Source: Valencia hispanica (Eukaryota > Chordata > Actinopteri > Cyprinodontiformes > Valenciidae). From it: 64,000 nt of DNA. The notes beneath the pieces are model-generated. The model saw only the letters and a program-made list of their open reading frames with translations, was not told the origin of the DNA and did not search any database. This document shows, one piece after another, positions 1 to 13,200 of the stretch. Position 1 is the stretch's first letter; each line of letters begins with the position of its first letter. Both the position numbers and the translations under genes were made by a program. The stretch is from contig OY747716.1 of NCBI GenBank assembly GCA_963556495.2, forward strand, positions 48,852,318-48,916,317. Direction: 5' to 3'.

Positions 1-318
1 GGAGGACCGAGCGGTGGAATCAGGTAGGTTTGTGTGTTGTTTGTCATTTTGTGTTTTAGTGCAAGTTAAAGGACACATTCGCGTATTTCAGTGGCGCACA
101 CACATTTACATGTAATTTACACCGAGGACCAGCCTCTTGGTAAGCTCCGCCCCATCTGTCAATCACCGACTCCACCCACAACATATGTTGTGTCCCATTT
201 GTAAATCGATTAAAAAATATAAACTTTACTTCCTCTGATCTAATCAATCAGTTTTATTATCAGGATGATGATGTCATATTAGCTCCACCCACAGAGAGGG
301 CCAGCAACCTCCATGCAC
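1..318 (-). other. kmt2c 3' untranslated region / downstream flank
   Basis: Follows the TGA at 319-321 on the minus strand. AATAAA occurs on the minus strand at 253-258, about 60 nt past the stop, and could be a polyadenylation signal, although the real 3' UTR may extend beyond the window. No other gene is evident. Confidence 0.35.
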
Positions 319-1255
319 TCAGTTCATCCATTTGCGGCAGTTCACAGCTCCACAGTGACACGGGATCTTGTGCTGGTCGTCCTCCAGGTCGAACTTGTAG
401 TCATAGCACAGCTGTGAGGGGCGGAGTCAGCATGATGAGCCAATCACATACATAGACTGCCTGATTAATGGACGGATTGAGCCTACCTCCTCTCCTCTCT
501 GGATGCGTCTGCAGGAGCTGATGATGATCTTGTTCTCCTTCTCCACCGTCACCACCTCAGTGATGCAGTTCGGAGCACACGAGTGATTTATATACCTGTC
601 GATCACACAAGGCCCCGCCCCATTCCCAGGTCAGGTGTTGCCTTCAAGCTCGGATCTTCACATTTGCTGCTGCAGCTGGTCTTACCTTGCCGGTCCTCCG
701 GTGATGGTGGCGTCGATCACAAAGTCACTGTCGATCCGGAACATGTAGACGCCTCGGTTCTACAAACATCAGAACATCAGAAGACCTAAATGATGCTTAG
801 CCCCACCCCCGCTTAATATTTGGATGGATTATGTCACAGGTTCATGTTGCATCACCTGGGCCTCGTACAGCCTCTCCTTGCGGTTGGCCACCTCGCTCCT
901 GATGATGGTTCCGATGTACTCGATGACCATGGTGCACTTCTCTATGTCTCTGGCGGCGTACAATCCCAGACCCTGCACACAAACGCACGCAAAGTGAGGT
1001 GTCGGGCCTGCAGGTGGCGCCGTCACCTTCTCTCTAAGCTACAGCCGTCTCACCTGGATTCGTGAGCGAGCCAGGTACACGTTGCTCTTCCACTCTGCCT
1101 TCATGCGGCGGTACTGGGCCGACTTGGAGTGGCGACCCTGATGGGCGCCGGCCACCGACTCGCCAGGAGACAGGGACAGAACTCCAGGAACGAGACCAAC
1201 GATGGAGCCCACCGAGCCCTGACACCTGGTGGCGATGCTGGTCAGCAGGTAGGGC
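319..1255 (-). CDS. kmt2c: kmt2c exons 71-75: SET and post-SET catalytic domain
   Basis: Exon 71 (1255-1054) is a divergent linker ending [20 protein letters not shown] and ARSRIQ. Exon 72 (972-856): [39 protein letters not shown]. Exon 73 (759-686): [20 protein letters not shown]. Exon 74 (595-487): [20 protein letters not shown] with [14 protein letters not shown]. Exon 75 (411-319): [30 protein letters not shown] and TGA. The SAM-binding NHSC, the catalytic-pocket YDY and the zinc-binding CxC...C of post-SET are present, so the enzyme looks active. LCYDYKF and GAVNC match KMT2C rather than KMT2D. The linker before HSKS is much less like human than its neighbours. Confidence 0.96.
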
Positions 1256-4200
1256 CTGAGGGAGACAGCACAGCGTTGTATTAAAACATCTCCCTTCCTT
1301 TAGGTGAGAGGGTTGAGCAGTAAACCCTAGCTAACGTCATCTAGAACAACTTTATAACGTGTTCCTGAGCTAAACAGCCTCGTTTTAAAGAGAAGCTCAT
1401 CAGGAAGGCCAACTCTGTCCCAGGATGTCCAGCTGGTGGGAGACAGAAGGATAACGTCACTCTTGGACAATGTTTCCTACTTAAGGCTGCAGAAAAGTGG
1501 AAAAAACTGACACTGTGATTTTATTTTCTAACCTTTTCATATTTACTGGCATAGAAAAAATGACAGAACTTTTCAACGCATGACTTGAGTAGGATCTTAG
1601 GTTGTGCTGCTCTCTTGTTGACAATTAACCTGCAATGGGCTAACCTCTTTTTTTGTGAATTTCACAAATATATTTCTGTCTTATCTGAGAGTTATTCCTA
1701 ATGCACAATCTGCAAAATATTAGAATGACAATATCAGCCTGCTTTCCTCTTTCTCCTCTGATTTCCCATCCTTCAGTATTTTGGGCAACGTCATTAGTGT
1801 CCATTGTGAGACTCTGTCCACTTGGATAAATATTACATTAGCATGAAAAATGCAAGTTTATAAAACTTGAACTAAACTCAGCAAAAAAAAGAAACGTCTG
1901 ACTTTCAACTGTTTTTACTTTCAGTAAACTTAATGTGTGTAAATATTTGTATGAACACTAAAAGAGTCGACACCATAAGACATAAACTAAAAGTGTTTCA
2001 CAGACATGTGACTAACAGAAATAGAATAATGTGTCCTTGAATGAAGGGAGGCTCAAAATCAAAAGTACCAGTCAGTATCTGGTGTGGCCACCAGCTGCTT
2101 GAAGTACTGCAGTGCATCTCCTCCTCATGGACCAGATTGGTCAGTTCTTGCTGTGAGATGTTACCCCACTCTTCCACCAAGGCACTTGCAAGTTCCTGGA
2201 CATTTCTGGGGGGAATGGCCCTAGACCTCACCCTGCGATCCAACAGGTCCCAGACGTGCTCAATGGGATTGAGATCCGGGCTCTTCGCTGGCCATGGCAG
2301 AACACTGACATTGCTGTCATGCAGAAACTCACGCACAGAACGAGCAGCATGGTTGGTGGCATTGTCCTGCTGGAGCATCATGTACGGATGAGCATGCATA
2401 AAGGGTACCACATGAGGGAGGAGGATGTCTTCCCTGTACCGCAAGGCATTGAGATTGCCTGCAATGACAACAAGCTCAGTCCGATGGTGATGTGATATAC
2501 CGCCCCAGACCATGACGGACCCCCCACCTCCAAATCCATCTCGCTCCAGGGTACAGGCCTCGGTGTAGCGCTCATTCCTTCTACGATAAACACGAATCCG
2601 TCCATCACCCCTGGTGAGACAAAACCGTGACTCATCAGTGAAGAGCACTTTTTGCCACTCCTGTCTGGTCCAGCGAAGGTGGGTTTGTGCCCATAGGCGG
2701 CATTGTTGCTGGTGATGTCTGGTAAGGACCTGCCTTACAACAGGCCTACAAGCCCTCAGTCCAGCCTCTCTCAGCCTATTGCGGACAGTCTGAGCACTGA
2801 TGGAGGGATTGTGTGTTCCTGGTGTGACTCGGGCAGTTGTTGTGGCCGTCCTGTACCTGTCACGCAGGTGTGATATTCGGATGTACCGATCCTGTACAGG
2901 TGTTGTTACACGTGGTCTTCCACTGCGAGGATGATCAGCTGTCCTTCCTGTCTCCCTGTAGCGCTGTCTTAGGCGTCTCACAGTGCGGACATTAGCCACA
3001 TCAGCAGTCCTCATGCCTCCCCGCAGCATGCCTAATGCACGTTCACGCAGATGAGCAGGGACCCTGGGCATCTTTCTTTGGGTGTTTTTCACAGTTGGTA
3101 GGCGAGTCTCTTTAGTGTCCTGCGTTTTTGCCTTCTTTCTGTAAGCTGTTAAGGTCTTAACGACCATTCCACAGGTGCATGTTAATTAATTATGGTTAAT
3201 TAAACATGCATGGAAAACATTGTTTAAACCCTTTACAATGAAGATCTGTAAAGTTATTTGGATTTTTACAACATTATTGTTGAAATACACAGTCCTGAAA
3301 AAGGGACGTTTCTTTTTTTGCTGAGTTTACATTAGGCAACAATTACTGCAGTGCTTTGCAATATGAGTGATACTGTTGCAGCTCTACTCCCACCCTGTGC
3401 AACATTATCACAGGTCCTTCCTCCCAGAACCGTCACTGCTCTCAATAAGAAGTATTCACACCCCTGCTGTTATTAGAACAGTTTGGATATTTCTTGTAAA
3501 TAGTCTGTTGTGGTTTTCTATGGTCACATCATCATTCTGATTATCCTACTCAGTTCCACATTTCTTGCTGACTCTACAGTATTTTATTCATTGTGTGAAT
3601 CGGCCTGTTGCTCCTGATTCACTTGATAGTCAGAGAAAACGTCACAAATATGAAGAACTAATTCTTCTTCCTACTCCAGACAGTCTATCAGTTTCTTTTC
3701 AGTTTTACTGATATAATCTAGTTGCTTCCACCAGGAATCATATTCATACTCTGACATCTGTTTGGTTTCTGATTAAATATTTTGGGTCGTCGAGGGGCTG
3801 AGTGATGCTTTCATTGTATGTCCAGGTTTATTTCATTAGAGATATAAAAATTACTACAACATCTATATTGGTATTAATCGTTATAGTAACCTTTACCTGG
3901 AAGCTTAGTTTTCCTAATCCCCCTGAAAGCATCATTCACTTATTCACCCTCACCAATCAGTTCCAGGTCCCCGTTCAGACCAGTAACAACCTCTCTGGGA
4001 AGGGAACTGGTTCTGGATCAAGGAAGAGTTCACAGAACCAGGACTTTCCTCACTGGGTTCGAGGTTAGAGGATGAACCAAAGGAGACTCAAGTGACTTCT
4101 TTCTCTGCAATTCTGTTTAACTAGGACCAACTTTCTGTTGATCAGCATTTAAATGGCTGTAATGTTTAATAAATGTACCGACTACTTTGTGTTTGGTTTA

Positions 4201-7200
4201 TTCTCTTTAATCAGAGCTTTGTGAAACATGGCGTCTGCTCTTTTAACGACTAAATCTCTCTGCATTAGTGTGATGGGATTAGAAATATGTTTTAGACTTT
4301 TAAAAGCAGCAGCAGCCAGACTGGTTCTGAACTCGGTTCTTGGACTCAGTAGAAGTCCCTTCTACCGTTGGGTTTGGTTATGTTTGCTGGAAGGAGGTTC
4401 TGAGTCAGGGTCACCTGAAGCAGCCCAATCCCCACCACCATGTCTCCAGCTGGACGTCCTCAGGAACAGGGAGGGATGTTATTACCTCTTGGCTTGGTAG
4501 GCCTTGGGTTCGGAGCGAGCTGAGCCCGACGGGTTGAAGGCCAGAGGCCACTCCATCAGGGGGTTCCTACCGTACCGGAGGGTGTAGCGCTCACAGGCCT
4601 CCACCCCCGGCAGCTGTAGGCAGAGAGACAGAGAGAGAGTGTTTACAAGCTGCAAGAGAAAACCGAATTACAGCCTTAGTCCAGCTGAAGTCCAACAGAA
4701 CTGGTCTTCTATTAATCAGACTAATACACCCAGATAATGAGGTTAGAAAACCAGATTTCTCTGCTCGTCAACGCCAACAAAGCTCAGCCAAGCTATTAGC
4801 AGCCTGGACACTCCTTCCTAAGGTGGAACTGAACCCCATGAAAAATCATAACCCCCCCCCCTGTTTTTACTTCATCTGCTTCACTGCTGCCACTATCTGT
4901 TTACTGTCTGTGTGACTCTGGGCCAACTAGAAGAACACCAACGTGAAAGGACGCATGTCGCCACCTAGTGGCGCGGAGTGGAACACACTTCATGCAATGA
5001 TTTGATTTTCTGAGTGACATGGAAACTGGAATAAAGACTCCATTCTGGTTAAGATGTTGGCTCAGTTGTGATCATAGCTCCATTTAAATGGGAATGTAAA
5101 CGTAGTGAGTGTGAAGTGTGAGTGTTTGGTGGACCTACAGACTCGATGATCCGAGTCACGGCAGACGTGGTCAGGCCGAACAGATCTTCTCCTTTCAGGT
5201 AAACTGGAAACAGCTTCAGAGTCCCGCTGGAGTTCCTCATCTGGGCCACCGGCTCCAGAATCTGGGCCCACACAGCTGCACACAAAGTCGGGTCAGAGCG
5301 GGTCAAAGCAGCGACTCACCCGGTTCAGGGTGACCTGGTAACTACCTTTAGGTGTGGGTCCCGTCAGGACGACGTCCTCGTGTCCTTTCTCCACCACCTT
5401 GACCTTGAACAGCGGCTGGGCTTCGTGTTCTTCGATGTAGCACATGTACTTGCATCGTCTGCAAGAGAAACCAGCGATTAGTCCCGACCCAATCACCAGA
5501 ACCATCAGGAATGCTCCAGGAAACCCTAACCTCCATCAGGAAGCTCCTCCTACTTACAGGGTGGAGATGGTAGAAGCAAAGACCAAAATAGCTCAACCCT
5601 CATGGAGCTTACTGTGCAAGAACAGCACTGCACGGCAGTGGCAGCAATGTGATGTGGGCCTCTGTCTGCAGCCAGAACCACCAGGACTGCCAAACTTTTT
5701 CATCCTTTATTACTGTAAAGATGTTTTCTGCTGTGATTTGATATTAAAACAGAAATCAGCCGCTCGCCTACTAAAATCTAATTCTGCTTGTGGGAGGAGC
5801 TTTTTCTCCATAATTTAAGAAATCTGCATTTAAAACTCTGGTTTTTGTTTCTTAAGGTTTTCCTTTTTAAATTTCTTCTGAAACATTTCAGAGGAACAAA
5901 AAAACCCCAAAGGCAGCAGAAACCTGTACTTTAAGTTGTGAGATGAGGAGAAGTTTCTGCTACTTTAGTAGTTCTACTTTTGAACACGTTGTTAATTAGA
6001 TGCACAGATGTTCGTTAGGATCAGCGCCTCTGCTCCCGAAACTGTTAGCAATGTTGATGCCAAGATATTGAGCATCCCTATTATTAATAAATGATTTTAT
6101 GATTTTTATGGAGTCATAAACTTGAGGAGCAATCGTAGTTTTTCCAGCTGCACCTCAACCTGATGACTGTAGATCTGACAGAGACGAGCCGATTCACAGT
6201 GATGCTCTGGATAACAAACGTTGCTCCCTGTGACTCGGATAACTGAACGTTTGCTTCCTGGATAAAATGACGGAGTATTTAGGTCCGCTGGGGGAAAAAC
6301 CTAGACGGGGGAAGAAGCATCAGGATGTAATCTGACAAAAACCTTTTATCTGATTCCCCAGGAAGAAAAACTAGCATAACTTTGGTATGGATGGAAAAGA
6401 GAAACTTTTTAGCTCGGTGGGCTGCAGCTGCAGCACAGGACAGTTTCTATGACAACCGGATCTTTCTCCACAAACAACATGTTCATCTGATTAATGGCGG
6501 TCAATAATAACTGAGCTGATGGTAACAGCACCGCCTGGATACGCTACAGCTAACGGGTCGCTGCAGAGGACCAGCCGGGTAACCGTGGACTCTCAGACCC
6601 GGTACCGGAGCTCAGACCCGGTACCGAGGTCCAGTACCGGGGTCCAGTACCGAGATCCAGTACCGGTGGCTAAGCTTTGGGTGTTGTTCTGTTCTGGTCT
6701 CATCCTAAACAAGAAGATCACCTGTTGCTGTGGCGCATGCTCCAGTAGAAGCGGTTGGCATGGTAACCAACTGGGAAGATGGCGGTATCGTTGTGGAAGG
6801 CGCTCATCTGATGTGGGAGGAGCCTGCCGACGGCTCGGAACAGCAAGCTGCCGACCCGGAAGGTGTGCTGCCGCTCGCCTCGCTGCACGATGGCGGCGAT
6901 CTGCCGGGCCTCGTCCCGCTGCACAAAGACCCGCCGAAACACAGCGAAGCACCGCAGCTCCGAGTCGTACGGGTCGGAGCACAGCGCCGGGTCGGGGGTC
7001 TGGCTGGGCGTGGAGAAGGGGGAGGAGCTGGAGGACCTGTCCCCGCTCAGAGGAAGCGTCCTGGGCTTGTGGAGGTGACAGAGCATGGTCTTATCCTGCG
7101 AGACAAGCAAGAGGGTTACTGAGGACGCTCCCACGGCTCAGCCAGGTCGGGGCCTGCTGGGTGTGGATACCTTGAAGAAGGTGCAGTGGGCCTGCAGGGC

Positions 7201-10200
7201 GCATGTGAAGTGGTAGGTGTTGGTGCAGCGCAGCCGGTTGCAGCCGGTGGTGGCGCCGTTGCGGGTGCAGTGGGCGCAGCGCAGCGTCAGGCCCCGTCTC
7301 AGCGCCAGCTCCACGTTGATCAGGGCGCCCGCCTGAGTCTCGTACACCTCGCTGGACCACAGCGCACAGTTCAGGTGCACCTGAGAAAACAAACATGGGT
7401 CAATCTGCCGGGCCCTCCGCAGAACCAGAACCAGGAGTACGGCTGCAGGACTCACCCAGAGGTCCAGGTCTAGGTTCAGGAGTCGGGCCGGTCCGTCCGT
7501 CAGCCCGTCTCCCTGCTGGTGACAGAAACAGCACCTCCGCTGGTCTTTAGGTAACGGGTCGGGATGCAGACACGCCCCAAACCTCCTCAGAAGCTCGTCC
7601 ACTTCCTCCTCTGTCGGCGTGGCAACCGCCTCGTTGGGAACACACGAACCCCTGAGATGGAGGCGGAGGGAACGTCAAACAGAACCAGAACATTCAGTCA
7701 TCGCCACTAAAGGTTCTGGATCAGACCAGCAGCCCTGTCCAACATGGCCGACGTCTTCCACTCTGACCTGCTGAGTGTGATGCTGAAGCTCCAGCGTCTC
7801 CAGCGGGAAATCTTCATCTTCTTCACGTTTTGAGAACACAGAGAGTCATCACCTGACAGGGTCCGTGGGCGGGGCTTTAACTTCACCTTAACCTGTCAGC
7901 CAATCAGAGAGAGTAATCGATGAGCCACCAGGTGGGAGGGTACCTGGAAGTGTTGAGCCGGTAAACCGGGGACCAGTCCCACCTTGAGGCTGTCGGGGTG
8001 GGGCCTCGTCTCCATGGTGATAGCAGAGGCGGGGGGGAAGGCGAGTGGCGGTGAGGAGGAAGAAGAGCAGGAGGAAGAGTCTGTGTTGGGTAGAGAATGG
8101 ACGGCGATGGAGGACATGTTGTTGGTGTACTGGTGCTGAGATCTGCTGAGAGGAGGAGCCGACTCAGAACCGCTCAGCAGAACCGGAACCGCAGGCTGAG
8201 GAAACAGACAGACAGGTGCATCAAGGGAAATGTAGTGTTTAGAGAGAGGCTGATTAGCAGGAACCTGACTGGAACCGACCTTAGGTTGTGCAGAGCGGTT
8301 CTGTTGCTCTGACCCAAACAGAACAGAGCAGGTCCGACTGCAGAACACCAAACCGGATCCGTCTCTGGACTCGCCGTCCTGTAAAACACACACAGTCACT
8401 CCGTGTCCCACGCTGCTGCTCCACTCGCCCTCCTCCACCAAAACTCACCTGTCTGTAGTGGACTCCGTTTCCCAGCAGCCCCTTGCAGCGGCTGCAGCAG
8501 CCCGGCTGGTTTCCTGCAGCAGGTGGCGCCCTCTGCAGTCTGCCTGCAGCTGAACCCTGAGAACACACGGAGCGTGTTAGCCTGATCCTGGATTTATGTC
8601 TGGATGTTCATCCATCATCTAGAACAGCCGTCTGCCACCTTTGCAACCCAGATACTTTTTTCCCCCAGTCCAGCTAAATAAAAGTGGCTGAGAGCCACAA
8701 ATGCAACGTTGAACTTTTAAACGGTCTCCTTTACTCGTTTTGTCAACACATCTGCTGTGGAACTTTGTTGATCAAGAAGAGTTAAATCCAAACATGAAGC
8801 ATCATGGAGTTCCTCATGGAGCCGTGTTCGGTCCTCTACGGTTACATGATGAGAATCCTACCTCCATCAGCGGTACGCGCACTCCGGCCAGCAGGGCCAG
8901 GGAGCTCCGCTCCAGGACCGCCACTCGGTTCAGCTGGTAGTTGATTGGGCCGGGGACCCTGAGGAGCGCCGCCACCGCTGCCATCACACCCGGAACGTTC
9001 TGAAAACGGGAAATGGACTGAAGTTCAGAGCGGTTCTGGTCATGCTGAACACTAGAGCCACATTCACACACAGATCGGGAGCCAACAACATCAGACGACT
9101 CCACAGACATTACCTGAGAGGCAGCGGGGTTCAGAGTGATCGCTATGGTAACCAGGTCTGTGTTGGAGCAGATGGGCGGAGCCTGGAGGTGTGGTTCCGC
9201 CTTCACTTCTTGTTTCACTGCAAACCCTGAACACCGATGGAAGATTTGGTCAACAGGTGTGAAACACAGAAGAAACAGAGCTAAGTAGCTTTGGCTAGCT
9301 GACCTTTGCCCCAGGTGCAGGGAATGATGGGTAATGTAGGCGACGGACAGGGTGAGGGCTGCTCCAGCTTGATGAAAGAAAGATCAGGGTACCTGCTGAC
9401 CTCCACGTCTACCACGCTCTCCGGAGACGATGACGGGACAAACCCCTCCGGACTGTGGAGCTCCAACGACTCCTGGATCCTAGAAAAACCCACGAAGAAG
9501 AAACCCACTCAGCAGGTGTGTGTTGTGCACAGGCAGAACTCTGCTGAAGAAAGTGGGGCTTACCTGAGCTCCTCCTGGTTGTTGTGGGGGGGGGTTGGCA
9601 GGGATGCAGGTACATCAACAGTCTTCGAGGCATGGTTCAGACTGAGAAGCTCCTCCTCTTTGTGCTTCATTGTTGACAGGCCTGTCAGTGGTGGGGGGGG
9701 GAGGGGGGCACAGGTGTTACCAGCACAGGTAAACGCTTTCTGACAGAAAGAGCGCCGAGCGTCTGACCCTCACCTTCCTGCTCGCTCAGGTCCTTCCTGC
9801 TCAGCTCCTCTATTGTGCCAAAGCCGTTCACCATTTTCTGTCTGCTCACAGGTGGGGGGGTGGGGGGCAGGGAGGCCGGGGGCGTGGGGGGGTTACTGAG
9901 CTCATTCTGTAGGAGGGGGCGGAGACACAGCAGGTGAGTGACGGGCAGGTGTGTGGGGTGTCAGTGCGGGGACGCTGCCGCCATACCTTGTAGATGAGCT
10001 GGGAGTAGAAGTCCGAGACGCCGTCCAAGGAGGCGTTCCCAAAGGAGCCTCTCAGCCGGGAATCTCTGCCCACGGACGACCCGCCGTACGGGGGGAAAAG
10101 GCTCAGATCCACCCCCAGGATGGGCTCCATGAGCGGCAGCACAGACAGCTGAGGGGAGAGCAGGTCGGGGATCAGCAGGTAGACATGATTAACCAAGACG

Positions 10201-13200
10201 TGAGCTTCATGATGGAGACTGGGTTCTACCTGTCTCAGCTGGGTCATCAGTGGGTCAGAGGAGGAGCGCAGGCTCTTCTCCTCTTCCTCCTCCTCCTCCT
10301 CCTTCTTCCTCCTCCTCTTGGATTTAGGGGCAGCTCTGTCTTTGTCAGGCCGATTCGGTCTCTTGCTGCGCTGAACTTTCTTTGGACCCGGACCGTCCGC
10401 CAGCGCCACCTGGAGGACGTAGAAAACTTCAGCACCACATACACCATTCAGACGAGCTCTTACAACTAATCAGCCACTGATTGCTCACAGTGTTGCCATG
10501 GAAACCCAATCCATCTTCCTCCTCGGACCGCACACCGTCATTGGACAGCTGGCGGAGCGCAGTGGGCGGGGTGTGTCCAGGTGAAGCCTTGTCCCTCAGA
10601 AGGTGTCTGAGCAGCTCCTTCCCTCCATCTCCCACCTGAGAGGAAGGAAAGGAGAAGCAGTCGCCCCCACCCTCCTCCACCTTCACAGGAGTCCCCCGAC
10701 AGGGCCGCGCCTCCATAAGCTCCTCCTACAGGAGGGAACGTCACACAGGCTGCAGTAAGACTGACTACAGCGCCACATCATCACTGCTCCCAACAAACTA
10801 CCCACTTCTCTGCTTTTCTTTACACTTTTTCTTATATATGTGTCTTTTGCCCAGTTTTATTTTTCTTCCAGCTCGCCACGTCTCAGATGTATAACAAAGA
10901 TAAGACTGTCACTGCTGGTGAGTTTCCTCCTAATGAGGACTCAAACAAACAGCTGAAGGTTAATGTTTTCACTCTAGCTTTAATATTAGCGTGTCTGATT
11001 TATTTCTAACTTGTTCTTTTATTTCTACGTTTATTTATAATTCTGTAATTGTAAATAATTTAGAAATGCTATTATTATTATTATCATTACCTCTGACTGA
11101 TTAAAGTACTGTTTAGCGCTTTATGAAGTCTGACTTGACGTCATTCACACACACTAATATGGAGCTGGTGCAGCAAAGTGAGAGGAAGGAAAATCACTGA
11201 CCTTGACCTCCAGGCAAACCCCAGACAGGGGGCCTCTCTGGGCCTCCATTAAGCCCAGGACGCTGCCGCTCTGCTGGGACGCAGAGCTCATCAACAGCTG
11301 GCTCTCTAAGTCTGGTGAAGGAGGCGGACCAGAGGAGGGGGCGTCTGATTGGTGGCTGGGTGTGGAGCAGGACTTTTCCGAGACAGCCGGAGTGGGCGGA
11401 GCTGTGATGTCAGAGTGTGGTGACAGAGGTGTTCTGTTGTTCTTCTTTTGTTTATCATCAAGGATGATGTCAGAGCTGAGATTGATGAGGGAGGCGGGGC
11501 CTCCAGAGGAGGAGGGCAGTGGGGTCAACGGTGATGATGAGGAGGAATCCTGTCCAAACAGATGAGGACCGATCCCTGCAGGACGCACGAGTCCCAGCAG
11601 CCTGGGTCCCGCCACCTCCCTGCCCCGCTCTGCACCACCCCCAGGAAGTATCCCTGCAGTGGGGGAAGCCCTGGGGGGCAGCGATCCTCCTGTGAAGCCC
11701 TGAGGGGGGAAGGGTCCTCCTGCAGACCCCTGGACCTGGTGTTGATGTCTGGAGGCTGAAGAGGACTGAAGGAAGTCCAGTCCAGACTCGGAGCTGCAGA
11801 AAGGTACCTGGGTTAGACTGTCCTCACTGGTGACTGGTCCACCAGGAACAGGTCCTGGTGTTTTTATGACGCATGTCCCGGGCACACCAGTCGCTCCAGA
11901 CATAAGGAGGTCCTGCTGGTCCAGACTTCTCTTCAGAGCACGCTGACGCTCCACCTGAGAGGAAAAAAACACAGTAAAAAGAAAAATCTGACAACAAAAC
12001 TAAGATGTTATCCTTTTGATCTTTTGGTCCTTTTCTGCTTCTGGTCGATTCAAACCCAGATCACAGTTAGTGATTTAAGTTCTTCTAAACAACCTAGCCT
12101 TAGTCTGCTAAAAGGAAACATACAAAAGCACCAAGTAGTTCGTTTGGGGGTAGAAATAGAAGGCTGGGACAAAAAGACACCTGGTGGGTAAGAAATGTGA
12201 CCTGAAGTCAACGAAACGAAGAAAGCTACGCAGAAAGAAGATCCAAACTAGAAGATCCCAAATGAAAACAAGGCTGCAGTTACCAGTGACTCATGTCCCT
12301 CAGATTCCCCTGGCAGAGTCACTATAGACCTCCTAGCATCGACCCTCGGGGGTCCACCAACCACCAACAGACCCCCTCTGAGGTCCACCAACAGCGGCCC
12401 TCGGGGGTCCACCAACATCGACCCTCGGGAGGTCCACCAACCACCAACAGACCCCTCTGAGGTCCACCAACAGCGACCCTCTGGGGTCCACCAACCACCA
12501 ACAGACCCCCTCTGGGGTCCACCAACATCGACCCTCGGGGGTCCACCAACCACCAACAGACCCCCTCTGGGGTACACCAACATCGACCCTCGGGGGTACA
12601 CCAACCACCAACAGACCCCCTCTGGGGTCCACCGACCACCAACAGACCCCCTCTGAGGTCCACCAACATCGACCCTCGGGGGTCCACCAACATCGACCCT
12701 CGGGGGTCCACCAACGGACCCCCTCTGGGGGTCCACCAACAGCGACCAACAGGGGTCCACCAACAGCGACCCTCGGGGGGTCCACCAACAGCGACCCTCG
12801 GGGGGTCCACCAACAGCGACCCGCGGGGGGTCCACCAACATCGACCCGCGGGGGGTCCACCAACAGCGACCCTCGGGGGGTCCACCAACATCGACCCGCA
12901 GGGGGTCCACCAACATCGACCCGCAGGGGGTCCACCAACAGACCCCCTCTGAGGTCCACCAACAGCGACCCTCGGGGGGTCCACCAACAGCGACCCTCGG
13001 GGGGTCCACCAACAGCGACCAACAGGGGTCCACCAACAGCGACCCTCGGGGGGTCCACCAACAGACCCCAACAGGGGTCCACCAACAGACCCCCTCGGGG
13101 GGTCCACCAACAGCGACCCTCGGGGGGTCCACCAACAGACCCCCTCGGGGGGTCCACCAACAGCGACCCTCGGAGTCCTCTGATATTTAAGCTGTTTATA

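Noticed and set aside
2041..2635. Plus-strand frames inside the Tc1-like element
   Set aside because: Antisense shadows of the transposase.
6519..7175. Plus-strand frame of 218 codons opposite exons 66-67
   Set aside because: Shadow of the GC-rich extended-PHD/FYRN exons; Arg/Ala/Gly-rich with no domain.
12248..13160. Three overlapping minus-strand frames of 262-295 codons
   Set aside because: They exist only because the 25-bp minisatellite is stop-poor; no conserved sequence and located within intron 51.
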